Source: CAZBBC01 sp964489835 (lineage in GTDB: Bacteria; Calditrichota; Calditrichia; JAJRVZ01). From it: a stretch of DNA of 64,000 bases. The notes beneath the pieces were generated by a model, which made no database searches, was not told the DNA's origin, and saw only the letters and a list, made by a program, of their open reading frames with translations. Below, piece by piece: positions 51,866 to 60,589 of this stretch. Made by a program: the position numbers and the translations under genes. Every line of letters begins with the position of its first letter. Within the stretch, counting starts at the first letter, position 1. Location: positions 27,897-91,896 of the forward strand of contig CAZBBC010000005.1 in assembly GCA_964489835.1 (NCBI GenBank), read 5' to 3'.

Positions 51866-51900
51866 TATTTATGATCAAGTTAGTCGAGAAAACAGGTCGT

Positions 51901-52428
51901 ATGATGGAAAATATTGAAATAAAAGCACGGGTCGGTGGCCTTGATAGCATTCGCAACCGGGTATTGAAAATGAAGCATAAATTTCTTGGGAGTGATCATC
52001 AGGTAGACACCTATTTTAAAACCAACAATGGCCGGATGAAATTACGGGAGTCTTCTCTTTCCGGACCCTATCTAATTCTTTATCTGCGGAATGATTGGGG
52101 TGGTCCAAAGTGTTCTATCTATGAAACCTTAGCAGTAGAGAATGCACTGGGAGTAAAAAATCTTTTGAGTCAGATGTTAGGGATACATACTATCGTTGAA
52201 AAAGAACGGGAGATCTATATTTATGAAAATGTCCGTATCCACCTTGACCGGGTGAAGGATCTTGGTACCTTCCTTGAATTTGAAGCGGTTTTAAATGAGG
52301 AGTACCATGACCGGACGGCAGAAAAAATGAAAGTCTATCAGTTGATGGAAACATTTGGGATTACAGAAGATAATCTCATAGCAAATTCTTATCAAAATTT
52401 AATTCTTCGACAGAACGGCCAGGCTTAA
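51901..52428 (+). CDS. CYTH-domain protein (class IV cyclase / triphosphatase-like)
   Basis: 176 residues from the first of two adjacent ATGs; an ATG ten codons upstream would place the start next to a repeat. The CYTH signature ENIEIKAR (E-x-E-x-K) lies at the very N-terminus, as usual. Further basic and acidic strand residues follow (GRMKLRE, LILYLRND, VRIHLDRVKDLGTFLEFEAV). CYTH proteins form an eight-stranded tunnel that binds triphosphates; members include CyaB-type adenylyl cyclases and thiamine triphosphatases. The substrate is unknown. Confidence 0.88.
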   Translation: MMENIEIKARVGGLDSIRNRVLKMKHKFLGSDHQVDTYFKTNNGRMKLRESSLSGPYLILYLRNDWGGPKCSIYETLAVENALGVKNLLSQMLGIHTIVEKEREIYIYENVRIHLDRVKDLGTFLEFEAVLNEEYHDRTAEKMKVYQLMETFGITEDNLIANSYQNLILRQNGQA

Positions 52429-52478
52429 GACGGAGAAGCAAAGTCTCATAGTTTCTCTGTGGCTCCGCGGTATAAAAT

Positions 52479-53252
52479 ATGGGGGTAGAATTGAAAATTT
52501 ACAGCTGGAATGTGAACGGCATCCGGGCAGCAGCTCAAAAGGGTCTTACCGACTGGTTGGGTGAAACCTCACCGGATATTCTTTGTCTGCAGGAAACCAA
52601 GGCCCAGCGGGAACAACTGGATAACCACCTGGCCCAACCTGACGGTTATATGGCTTTCTGGAATTCGGCAGAAAAAAAGGGATATAGCGGTGTGGTCACC
52701 TATTCCAAAGCGGAACCGCTTGCGGTAAAATATGGATTAGGACTGGAAGAATATGATGGTGAGGGACGGGTGATTGAGACAGAATATGAGGAGTTTATTC
52801 TGTTTAATATTTATTTTCCTAATGGCAAGCGTGATCTCAGCCGGGTAGGATATAAACTGGCATTTAGCGATGCCGTCCTTGATCGCTGTGAAAAACTTAA
52901 GGCACAGGGAAAAAATCTGATCATTTGTGGTGACTATAATACGGCACACAAAGAGATCGATTTGCGTTATCCGAAGGCCAATCAGAAGACCACAGGATTT
53001 TTACCGGAAGAGCGGGCCTGGATCGACAAATTTATCGCCCATGGATATGTGGATACTTTACGGCAGTTTAACCAGGAAGCGGGTCAGTATACCTGGTGGA
53101 CGTATCGGCTCGATGCCCGGAATAGAAATATCGGCTGGCGGATCGATTATTTCTTTGTCAATGAAAGTTTTATGCCGCGGGTAAAAGATGCTTTTATTTT
53201 ACCGGAGATTTTGGGTTCTGATCATTGCCCGCTGGGGATTGAGATAATCTGA
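52479..53252 (+). CDS. xth: Exodeoxyribonuclease III (AP endonuclease)
   Basis: 257 residues. The EEP-family motifs are in order: YSWNVNGIRAA (8-18), LCLQETKA (catalytic E39), GYSGVVTYSK, CGDYNTAHKEIDL, and C-terminal GSDHCPLGIEI with the catalytic Asp-His. The family cuts DNA at abasic sites and removes 3' blocks in base excision repair. A TTG four codons in (52491), preceded by GGGGGT, would give the classic MKIYSWNVNG start and may be the true one. It is 50 bp downstream of the CYTH gene. Confidence 0.95.
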   Translation: MGVELKIYSWNVNGIRAAAQKGLTDWLGETSPDILCLQETKAQREQLDNHLAQPDGYMAFWNSAEKKGYSGVVTYSKAEPLAVKYGLGLEEYDGEGRVIETEYEEFILFNIYFPNGKRDLSRVGYKLAFSDAVLDRCEKLKAQGKNLIICGDYNTAHKEIDLRYPKANQKTTGFLPEERAWIDKFIAHGYVDTLRQFNQEAGQYTWWTYRLDARNRNIGWRIDYFFVNESFMPRVKDAFILPEILGSDHCPLGIEII

Positions 53253-53266
53253 TGAATCGACTTTGA

Positions 53267-53330
53267 CCCACCCCGTCTCGCTACGCTCGACGCCCCTCCC
53301 TGTCAGGCTTTGCCAGACAGGGAGGGGTGA
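53267..53330. terminator. Stable hairpin repeat between convergent genes
   Basis: It contains the GC-rich CCCACCCCGTCTCGCTACGC sequence followed by a perfect 12-bp stem CCCCTCCCTGTC / GACAGGGAGGGG (53293-53304 with 53316-53327). It lies between the xth stop and the end of the opposing exporter gene. No T-run follows, so terminator function is inferred from position. Relatives are at 45988 and 57894. Confidence 0.55.
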
Positions 53331-53358
53331 CCTTTAGGTCGGGAAGGATCAAATATAA

Positions 53359-55227
53359 TCACACCGCAAACTGCAGTTCATATAAATATTTATATCTCTG
53401 ACATCGTTTGAGGAGCTCGTCGTGGGAGCCTTCGTCTAAAATCTGCCCGTTCTCTAATACGAGGATGGTGTCAGAATTCATGATCGTGGATAAACGGTGG
53501 GCGATCAGAAAAACGGTGCGGTCTTTCAATAGATTCTCGATCGCTTCCTGAATGAGTCTTTCGGATTCGGAATCGAGGGAGGACGTCGCTTCGTCAAAGA
53601 TCAGGATCGGAGGATTTTTCAAAATAGCCCTAGCGATTGAGATACGCTGTCTCTGCCCCCCGGAAAGACGGATACCTCTCTCTCCGATCATCGTGTCAAA
53701 ACCTTCGGACATATCTTGGATAAATTCATGGGCATTGGCCAAATGAGATGCCCGGATGATTTCATCTTTTGAATAATCGGGCAGGCCGTAGGCAATATTA
53801 TTGGCCACCGTGTCATTGAATAAGATCACATCCTGAGTGACGATACCCATCAGACGGCGCAGACTATCCATGGTCATATCACGAATATCCAGATCATCAA
53901 TTTTTATTGATCCACTTTCTACTTCATAAAAACGGGGCAGCAGATTGACCAGAGTCGTTTTACCGGCACCACTTCCACCGACAATAGCGAATTTCCTGTT
54001 TTTTTCCACTTCCAGATTAATGTCATTGAGTACCAGAGCCCCTTTTGGTGAGTAACGAAACGTCACATTCTCAAAGCGAATGCTCGTTTTAAACTCGGTT
54101 TTTGTCAAAGCTCCGGGGTGATCGGTAATTTCTGCCGGAGTATCCAGGATCTTAAAGACGCGGCGACCGGAAGCCAGTGAAATCTGTATATCATTGTTAA
54201 ATTGTCCCAATTTTTTGATCGGATCCATCAAAGAAAATAAAACGACTATAAAACGTATAAAATCTTCGGAGTTGAGTAACTCACCGGAAAGCACCAGCTG
54301 ACCACCATACCATAATACACAGACCATAATGCCGATTCCCATGGTTTCGGAGAGCGGTCCGGAAAGGCGATTCAGCCGGACCTGTCTGACTACCGCACGG
54401 AAATGTTCGAAGGTTTTATGATTAAATTTGTCGCTTTCATACTTTTCCATCGAGAATGCTTTAACCACTTTAACCCCGGAAAAAGTCTCCTGCAAAACGG
54501 TAGTGACATCGGCCAGGCGTTCCTGTACGCGACGGCTTTTTCTTTTCAGACTTTGTCCGATTTTGGTGATCAGAATTCCCGTCAAAGGGAAAACAATAGA
54601 AGCGATCAAACTCAATTGCCAGCTGATACTGACCAGAAGGGTCACAAAAATGATGATCATAAAGGGATCGCGGATAATCTTGGTAAAGTTGTTCTTCAGA
54701 GATTCATTCAAAACATTGATGTCATTGGTGATTCGTGACATCAGGTTTCCGGTTTGATACTTGCTGAAAAAACTGAGCGGCTGCCAGAGAATATGCTCAT
54801 AGGTCTGATCGCGCAGATCTTTGATAAATCCCTGCTCCACCCGGGCAACCCACCACGATTCCAGATAAGCAAAGGTGTTCTTAATCAGAAATGAAAAAAA
54901 TAAAAAGATACAGAGTATCTTTAATGTGTCGACTTTACTGTCTCGTTTAAAAAATTTATCGATGCGCAGTTTTAACCACTGATTTAAATCGAATATACTG
55001 GTCTCAACTTTTACCGGTTCGGATTCCACTCGTTGGTTGTTAACGGATTCCTCCGATTCAAAAATCGTATTGATCAAAGGAGCAACCATCCATATCGAGA
55101 TTGTATTGGAGATAACGAACAGAAAATTAAATAACAGCACTAAAAAAATCGTGCGGATATAGGGCCGAAAATAGGATAAAATCCGAAAATATAACCGCCA
55201 GCTATTATCATCGGGAATTTTTTTCAT
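53359..55227 (-). CDS. MsbA-like ABC exporter
   Basis: 622 residues, the length of a half-exporter with fused domains. Residues about 20-340 form six membrane helices; residues about 375-620 are the ATPase with Walker A GGSGAGKTT, signature LSGGQRQRISIARA, Walker B ILIFDEATSSLD and the H-loop IAHRLST. It acts as a homodimer. MsbA-type proteins flip lipid A core or other lipids; multidrug export is the alternative. A 60-residue insert after helix 1 (SEESVNNQRVESEPVKVE) is longer than in E. coli MsbA. It is transcribed alone. Confidence 0.92.
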   Translation of the reverse strand: MKKIPDDNSWRLYFRILSYFRPYIRTIFLVLLFNFLFVISNTISIWMVAPLINTIFESEESVNNQRVESEPVKVETSIFDLNQWLKLRIDKFFKRDSKVDTLKILCIFLFFSFLIKNTFAYLESWWVARVEQGFIKDLRDQTYEHILWQPLSFFSKYQTGNLMSRITNDINVLNESLKNNFTKIIRDPFMIIIFVTLLVSISWQLSLIASIVFPLTGILITKIGQSLKRKSRRVQERLADVTTVLQETFSGVKVVKAFSMEKYESDKFNHKTFEHFRAVVRQVRLNRLSGPLSETMGIGIMVCVLWYGGQLVLSGELLNSEDFIRFIVVLFSLMDPIKKLGQFNNDIQISLASGRRVFKILDTPAEITDHPGALTKTEFKTSIRFENVTFRYSPKGALVLNDINLEVEKNRKFAIVGGSGAGKTTLVNLLPRFYEVESGSIKIDDLDIRDMTMDSLRRLMGIVTQDVILFNDTVANNIAYGLPDYSKDEIIRASHLANAHEFIQDMSEGFDTMIGERGIRLSGGQRQRISIARAILKNPPILIFDEATSSLDSESERLIQEAIENLLKDRTVFLIAHRLSTIMNSDTILVLENGQILDEGSHDELLKRCQRYKYLYELQFAV

Positions 55228-55266
55228 TGAATGCTCACCAGCTTAAAATGGGTAGTTTAAAAAAAT

Positions 55267-55351
55267 AACCACAGAGTAAACAGAGTAAATATTTAATATT
55301 TATTGAATTAAAGAATTTATTTTTTACCCCTCTCTGTGGCCTCTGTGGTTG
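55267..55351. repeat. ACCACAGAG / CTCTGTGGT inverted repeat
   Basis: The left arm is AACCACAGAGTAAACAGAG and the right arm CTCTCTGTGGCCTCTGTGGT, with an AT-rich centre. It is a variant of the CACGAAG family with CAGAG in place of CGAAG. It lies in the divergent gap 55228-55511. Confidence 0.6.
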
Positions 55352-55511
55352 TGTTTTTATTATCATTCGGAGAATTTTGGTATTATTTAAAGCTGTTAGT
55401 TTTATAATATCTATAATCAAGTTAGTTTATTTTTTTTATTTATTACAACAAAATTTGATAATTATTTCGTATTTTAGGGCTATAAAATAAAATAGATACA
55501 GGTGATCGAAT

Positions 55512-56291
55512 ATGAAAATCTCTATCTTCCATGTTGATGCATTTGCAAACCAGGCATTTTCCGGCAATCCGGCGGCTGTCTGTCCCCTTGATTACTGGCT
55601 GAGCGATGATGATATGCAGAAAATAGCTGCTGAGAATAATCTTTCGGAAACCGCCTTTTTTGTAAATCGCGGAGACTACTATCAGATACGCTGGTTCACA
55701 CCGCAGACGGAAGTTGAGTTATGCGGACATGCAACATTGGCCAGTGCCTGGGTGATCATGAATAAAATAGAACCCAATAATGCTAAAGTCACCTTCGGAA
55801 GCCCCGGTGGAGAATTGATCGTACGCCGGGAGGCTGATATCTATTTATTGGATTTTCCGGCTCATAAGCCGGGCAAGTGCGAGGTACCTGAGAATTTTGT
55901 AAAAGCATTGGGAGCCAAACCGGTGGAAATTCTAGCTTCAAATTATTACCTGGCCGTCTACAATTCTGAAGAGGAGGTCCACAATTTACGGCCTTATATG
56001 AAGCTTCTTAAGGAACTGGACCGCATAGGAGTAGTCGTCACTGCACCAGGGAAAGATGTTGATTTTATTTCCCGGTTTTTTGCACCGGCAGTCGGCATTC
56101 CGGAAGATCCTGTCACCGGCTCTGCGCATTGTACGTTAATCCCCTATTGGGCGGAAAAATTGAATAAGAAAAAGATGATCGCCAGACAAATATCCTGCCG
56201 CGGTGGTGAACTCCATTGTGAAGACAAAAACAACCGTGTGATTATTGGTGGAGAGGCAAAACTTTTCCTGGAAGGGCATATTACCTTTTAG
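55512..56291 (+). CDS. PhzF-family protein (isomerase-like)
   Basis: 259 residues; AGGTGATC precedes the ATG. The diaminopimelate-epimerase-like fold begins with ISIFHVDAFANQAFSGNPAAVC (3-24), the catalytic-type glutamate is E46 (NNLSETAFFV), and the phosphate-binding-type block VELCGHATLASAW is present. Then come IPEDPVTGSAHCTLIPYWA and the C-terminal QISCRGGEL. PhzF proteins isomerise small acids; most genomic members have unknown substrates, and phenazine biosynthesis is not suggested here. It starts a plus-strand run with the next two genes. Confidence 0.94.
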   Translation: MKISIFHVDAFANQAFSGNPAAVCPLDYWLSDDDMQKIAAENNLSETAFFVNRGDYYQIRWFTPQTEVELCGHATLASAWVIMNKIEPNNAKVTFGSPGGELIVRREADIYLLDFPAHKPGKCEVPENFVKALGAKPVEILASNYYLAVYNSEEEVHNLRPYMKLLKELDRIGVVVTAPGKDVDFISRFFAPAVGIPEDPVTGSAHCTLIPYWAEKLNKKKMIARQISCRGGELHCEDKNNRVIIGGEAKLFLEGHITF

Positions 56292-56374
56292 TCCTTTTTT
56301 ACTTTGTCCGTGATGTCACTCTCTATATATCGTCATTCCTTATTTTGTAGTAACTGAAATCTCCGGATGTTGAA

Positions 56375-56995
56375 ATGAAAATCGAAACCATTACCGTTAG
56401 TGCTTTTTCCATGAATTGCTACCTGGTCATAGATGAGAAAAGCAGGGAAGCCATCTATATAGATCCGGGTGCTGAAGCGGATCTGTTGATCGAGAAAATA
56501 TCAGACTTTGGCGTTAATCTAACATATATTATAAATACCCATGGTCATATTGATCATACCGCGGAAGTTTCCAGAGTAAAAAAGTACTTTAATATACCTT
56601 TTTATATGCATCAGGGTGATCAGTCATTATTAGAAGCACTACCTGCGCAGGGGGAATTTTTTGGTATAGCTGTGCAGGAGATTCCGGAAGTAACAGACTT
56701 TGTTCATGACGGTGATATACTTGAATTTGGTAATATCAAGCCGACGATCATTCACACCCCGGGACATTCACCCGGTGGAATTTCTATAAAAATTGATAAC
56801 CATGTTTTTGTTGGCGACTGTTTGTTCCTGGATTCGATTGGGCGGACGGATTTGCCGGGAGGGGATTACCAGCAACTCATTCAGTCGATACGGGAGAAAT
56901 TATTAACACTGCCCGATCTAACCATTGTATACCCTGGCCATGGCCCTTCGACTACCATCGGCCGGGAACGTCTGCATAATCCATTTTTACAGTAG
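56375..56995 (+). CDS. Metallo-beta-lactamase-fold hydrolase (glyoxalase II-like)
   Basis: 206 residues. The zinc-binding motif is H56-x-H58-x-D60-H61 (NTHGHIDH), followed by HTPGHSPGG (third-ligand His), GDCLFLDSIGRTDLPGGD and the final YPGHGPSTTIG. The compact form lacks the extra C-terminal substrate domain of true GloB, as in YcbL-type enzymes that cleave small thioesters. It acts in the cytoplasm. It is 83 bp downstream of the PhzF gene. Confidence 0.94.
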   Translation: MKIETITVSAFSMNCYLVIDEKSREAIYIDPGAEADLLIEKISDFGVNLTYIINTHGHIDHTAEVSRVKKYFNIPFYMHQGDQSLLEALPAQGEFFGIAVQEIPEVTDFVHDGDILEFGNIKPTIIHTPGHSPGGISIKIDNHVFVGDCLFLDSIGRTDLPGGDYQQLIQSIREKLLTLPDLTIVYPGHGPSTTIGRERLHNPFLQ

Positions 56996-57062
56996 CCGCT
57001 AACCTGGATAATTTATTTCTCGCGAGTGATTATTCAAACATTTAACTTCCAGTGGAGATTAT

Positions 57063-57785
57063 TTGCATCTAAAAAATAAAGTGATATTGATAACCGGTGG
57101 TGCTGTTAGGATAGGCAGGGTGATTACCCTGGAGATGGTATCTGCCGGTGCAAAGGTATTCTGTCATTATTATAAGAGCGAGCAAGAAGCGGAAGCATTA
57201 AAAAATATGGTTCCCGATATACTGTTAATAAAGGGAGATCTCCGGCAGGTCAGCACCACGAAGTCACTCATCGATGAAGTTGTTCAAATTGCCGGTACCA
57301 TCGATGTTCTGATTAATAATGCGGCTGTGTTTATAAAAACTCCATTGGGGACTGTGACAGAAGAAACCTGGGACACATTATTTTCTCTAAATCTGAAAGC
57401 CGGTTTTTTCCTGGCACAGGAAGCTGGCCGGATTATGGTTAAAAACAACAGTGGGAAGATTATCAATATTGCCGATACCAGTGGTTATCGCCCGTTTCCA
57501 TCTTACATTCCCTATGCTTTAACAAAGAGCGGCATGATCAGTATGACAAAAGGATTGGCGAAAGCATTGGCACCGTATGTGCAGGTCAATGGTATCAATC
57601 CCGGACCGGTGCTTATACCGGAGTCTTATACAGATGAAGAAAGAAGAAAGGCAGTAGATAAAACATTATTAAAGCGTGAGGGCCGGGCGGAAGATGTGGC
57701 TGCCGCGGTAAGATTTTTATTAGAAGACGGAGATTATATCACCGGTATTGTTCTGGCGGTCGACGGTGGGCGCAGTCTGAATTAG
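57063..57785 (+). CDS. Short-chain dehydrogenase/reductase, pteridine-reductase-like
   Basis: 240 residues from a TTG start with GGAGA upstream. The dinucleotide-binding motif TGGAVRIGR (11-19) is of the TGGxxRIG type typical of pteridine reductases and FolM. The NNAAV motif, the catalytic Ser in INIADTSGY, and YALTK (Y-x-x-x-K) are present, as is the C-terminal KREGRAEDVAAAVRFLL and ITGIVLAVDGGRS. It probably reduces a pterin or similar carbonyl with NADPH; FabG-like activity is the alternative. It closes the three-gene run after PhzF and the metallohydrolase. Confidence 0.92.
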   Translation: MHLKNKVILITGGAVRIGRVITLEMVSAGAKVFCHYYKSEQEAEALKNMVPDILLIKGDLRQVSTTKSLIDEVVQIAGTIDVLINNAAVFIKTPLGTVTEETWDTLFSLNLKAGFFLAQEAGRIMVKNNSGKIINIADTSGYRPFPSYIPYALTKSGMISMTKGLAKALAPYVQVNGINPGPVLIPESYTDEERRKAVDKTLLKREGRAEDVAAAVRFLLEDGDYITGIVLAVDGGRSLN

Positions 57786-57852
57786 AAACTTACCTTTGAT
57801 TTTTGATAATTCTTTTGCTAAAATCTCAATCTTTATATTAATTACCATATTA

Positions 57853-57966
57853 GCATTACGCAGCCTATGGCTGCAAACAAAATAAATATTTCTAACCCTC
57901 CCCCAGCCCCTCCCTGCTTGCAGGGAGGGGTGTCGACCCGCCTCAGGCGGGGAGACGGGGTGGGTA
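57853..57966. repeat. Terminal module and GC-rich repeat element upstream of glgP
   Basis: 57857-57887 is an isolated terminal module (ACGCAGCCTATGGCTGCAAA) of the composite family. 57894-57965 is the reverse form of the CACCCCGTCTC element: AACCCTCCCCCAGCCCCTCC with a perfect hairpin CCCCTCCCTGC-TT-GCAGGGAGGGG (57907-57930) and GGGGAGACGGGGTGGGT. It fills the 57786-58022 gap. Confidence 0.7.
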
Positions 57967-58022
57967 ATAAATCAAATTAGATATCGCAACAAACAATCAA
58001 AAAAATACTAGGAAAGAAATAT

Positions 58023-60575
58023 ATGCCAATACAATTTCAATTACCCCCCTCTTTGGAAAAATTGGGGGAACTGGCTACTAATCTTTGGTTTAGCTGGAAT
58101 CCGGATGTCCGTGATTTATTTAGGGAGATCGATCTGGTTTCTTGGAGAAATTGCGGGAGGAATCCCGTTAAATTTCTTTTGGAAATTGATCCATCCAAAC
58201 TAGAAAAAATATCAACCGATTCTTCTTTTTTAGAAAAGTTAAACAGCAGCTGGGAAAGGTATAATCAATATATTGAAGAGAAGCAAACAGCCTACGCCAG
58301 GAATTATCCAAAAATGCTGGACCATTCGATTGCCTATTTCTCAACAGAATATGGTATTCACGAATCTCTGCCAAATTATGCCGGTGGTCTTGGGATACTC
58401 GCCGGCGATCATACCAAATCTGCCAGTGATCTGGGACTTCCATTTATTGCTGTCGGTTTGATGTATAAACATGCATACTTTCATCAGCAAATCGATGCAC
58501 AGGGTAATCAGGTTGAGTTTTATCAGGAACTTGATTTTGAGCAAATGCCCACGGATCTTGTAGTAACCGCAAATGGTAAACCACTGCTGGTCGCCGTACC
58601 ACTATTAGATCGTGAAGTATATATCAAAGTATGGGAAGTTAAAGTCGGGCGGGTTTCCATCTTTCTACTGGATTCGACCGTTGATAAAAATAATGATGAA
58701 GATAAAAATATCATTCATAGTCTTTATGGTGGTTCCCGGGATACACGGATTCAACAGGAGATTATTCTTGGGATCGGCGGGATGCGTGCGATACGGAAAA
58801 TGGGTTATCAACCAAGCGTTTTCCATATGAATGAAGGACATTCCGCATTTCTTGGCCTGGAACGTATTTACGAATTGATGAATATTGGCATGGATTACAA
58901 AACAGCCCTGGATTACGTCCGCTCGACCACTGTTTTTACCACCCATACACCCATACCGGCCGGTAATGAGGCCTTTGAATTTGATATGATTAGTAAATAT
59001 TTTCAAAATTTATGGCCACAGCTGGAGATCTCTCATGAGACCTTTTTTGATTTAGGAAGAAATACGAATATTCATCAGCATGAAAATTTTTCACTGACCA
59101 TCCTCGCCCTTAATCTTTCCAATCAATGCAATGGTGTCAGTCGGTTACACGGAGAGGTTTCCCGGAATATGTGGCAAAAGATCTTTCCAGGTGTTCCCAC
59201 GCCGGAGATACCCATCGGGCATGTAACCAATGGTGTTCATCCTTTCACCTGGCTTCACCGGTTTATGATCACCCTCTTTGATCAGTCTTTGGGCCCGGAA
59301 TGGCGACAGGAAGTACGGAATCAAAATTATTGGGATAATATTTATGATATCCCTAACGACGTATTCTGGCGTGTTATGCAGCAAATGAAGGGGGAGATGA
59401 TTCGACATATCCGGCTGACCTATCAGGATCGCATCGATCGTTACGGTGACGGTTATGCCGGATATCCGCGGTCAGAAGAGATTTTACAATCTAATATTTT
59501 GACCATCGGTTTTGCCCGCAGGTTTGCCCCTTATAAACGCTCATTGCTGTTTTTTAATGACATTGAGCGGTTAAAGCAAATAATGAATCATTCGGAAAGG
59601 CCGGTCCAGATTCTGTTCTCCGGAAAAGCGCATCCGGCTAATGAAGCGGGCAAAGATCTGATAAGAAGAATCAATGAGCTCTCAAAAGAAGCGGGACTGC
59701 GCGGCAATGTAGTCTTTGTAGAAGACTATACCATGAATAAAGCCCGGGCCTTGATTTCTGGTGTTGATGTCTGGATGAATACACCACGACGCCCGTTGGA
59801 GGCGAGTGGGACCTCCGGACAGAAGGTACCCATTAATGGAGGGATTAATTTTAGTGTTCTTGATGGATGGTGGTTGGAAGGCTACAACGGACAAAACGGC
59901 TGGGCGATCGGTCAGGACAGGCACTATGATGACAATGAATTGCAGGATAAAGAAGATGCAGATTCACTGTATGAAATACTGGAAAAAGAAATTGTACCTC
60001 TGTTTTATAGAGTAGATGCGAAAGGAATTCCCAATGAATGGATTGAGAAAGCAAAACATTCTTTTCATTCGACGATCACAAATTTTAGCGCTCACCGTAT
60101 GGTTTGGGATTATCTGCAAAAATACTATCTGCCGGCAATGAAACGCGCTGAAAAATATTCTCAGGAGGAATATAAAGAGCTGCATCGTTTCTCAACCTGG
60201 AAAAAGCGGCTTGAGCGTTTGTGGGGAAAAATTGAACTGCAGATTAAAAATGGTTCCGGTATGGATGAGGATCGGCGTATTCTATCCGCCGGTGAAGAGC
60301 GTGAAATTTCCCTACAGGTTTATTCTGCTGGGCTCGATCCAAATGATCTTTTGGTGGAAATTGTTCTGGAAAGACAGGATGCCTATCGTGGCCATCAGTC
60401 GATGAAAATCATTCCCATGGGGCTGGTAGCAAGAAATGGTGATAACCAGCTGACATATCATGCGCATGTAATTACTGATAGCGATGGTTCGTACCGGTTT
60501 AATTGCCGAATTCTACCGAAACACCCGGATCTCTACCATAAATACGAAACCAGATTAGTCAAATGGCTGGATTAA
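58023..60575 (+). CDS. glgP: Alpha-glucan phosphorylase (GT35)
   Basis: 850 residues; AGGAAAG precedes the ATG. It opens with the DUF3417-type N-terminal region (LPPSLEKLGELATNLWFSWNPDVRDLF), then has the alpha-glucan phosphorylase family signature STEYGIHESLPNYAGGLGILAGDH and the PLP-site block RPLEASGTSGQKVPINGG, with the Schiff-base lysine. It releases glucose-1-phosphate from glycogen or maltodextrin in the cytoplasm. The sequence belongs to the short bacterial/archaeal type rather than the regulated animal type. It converges with a debranching-like lipoprotein gene 14 bp downstream. Confidence 0.97.
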   Translation: MPIQFQLPPSLEKLGELATNLWFSWNPDVRDLFREIDLVSWRNCGRNPVKFLLEIDPSKLEKISTDSSFLEKLNSSWERYNQYIEEKQTAYARNYPKMLDHSIAYFSTEYGIHESLPNYAGGLGILAGDHTKSASDLGLPFIAVGLMYKHAYFHQQIDAQGNQVEFYQELDFEQMPTDLVVTANGKPLLVAVPLLDREVYIKVWEVKVGRVSIFLLDSTVDKNNDEDKNIIHSLYGGSRDTRIQQEIILGIGGMRAIRKMGYQPSVFHMNEGHSAFLGLERIYELMNIGMDYKTALDYVRSTTVFTTHTPIPAGNEAFEFDMISKYFQNLWPQLEISHETFFDLGRNTNIHQHENFSLTILALNLSNQCNGVSRLHGEVSRNMWQKIFPGVPTPEIPIGHVTNGVHPFTWLHRFMITLFDQSLGPEWRQEVRNQNYWDNIYDIPNDVFWRVMQQMKGEMIRHIRLTYQDRIDRYGDGYAGYPRSEEILQSNILTIGFARRFAPYKRSLLFFNDIERLKQIMNHSERPVQILFSGKAHPANEAGKDLIRRINELSKEAGLRGNVVFVEDYTMNKARALISGVDVWMNTPRRPLEASGTSGQKVPINGGINFSVLDGWWLEGYNGQNGWAIGQDRHYDDNELQDKEDADSLYEILEKEIVPLFYRVDAKGIPNEWIEKAKHSFHSTITNFSAHRMVWDYLQKYYLPAMKRAEKYSQEEYKELHRFSTWKKRLERLWGKIELQIKNGSGMDEDRRILSAGEEREISLQVYSAGLDPNDLLVEIVLERQDAYRGHQSMKIIPMGLVARNGDNQLTYHAHVITDSDGSYRFNCRILPKHPDLYHKYETRLVKWLD

Positions 60576-60589
60576 TTCAGGGATTTTAA

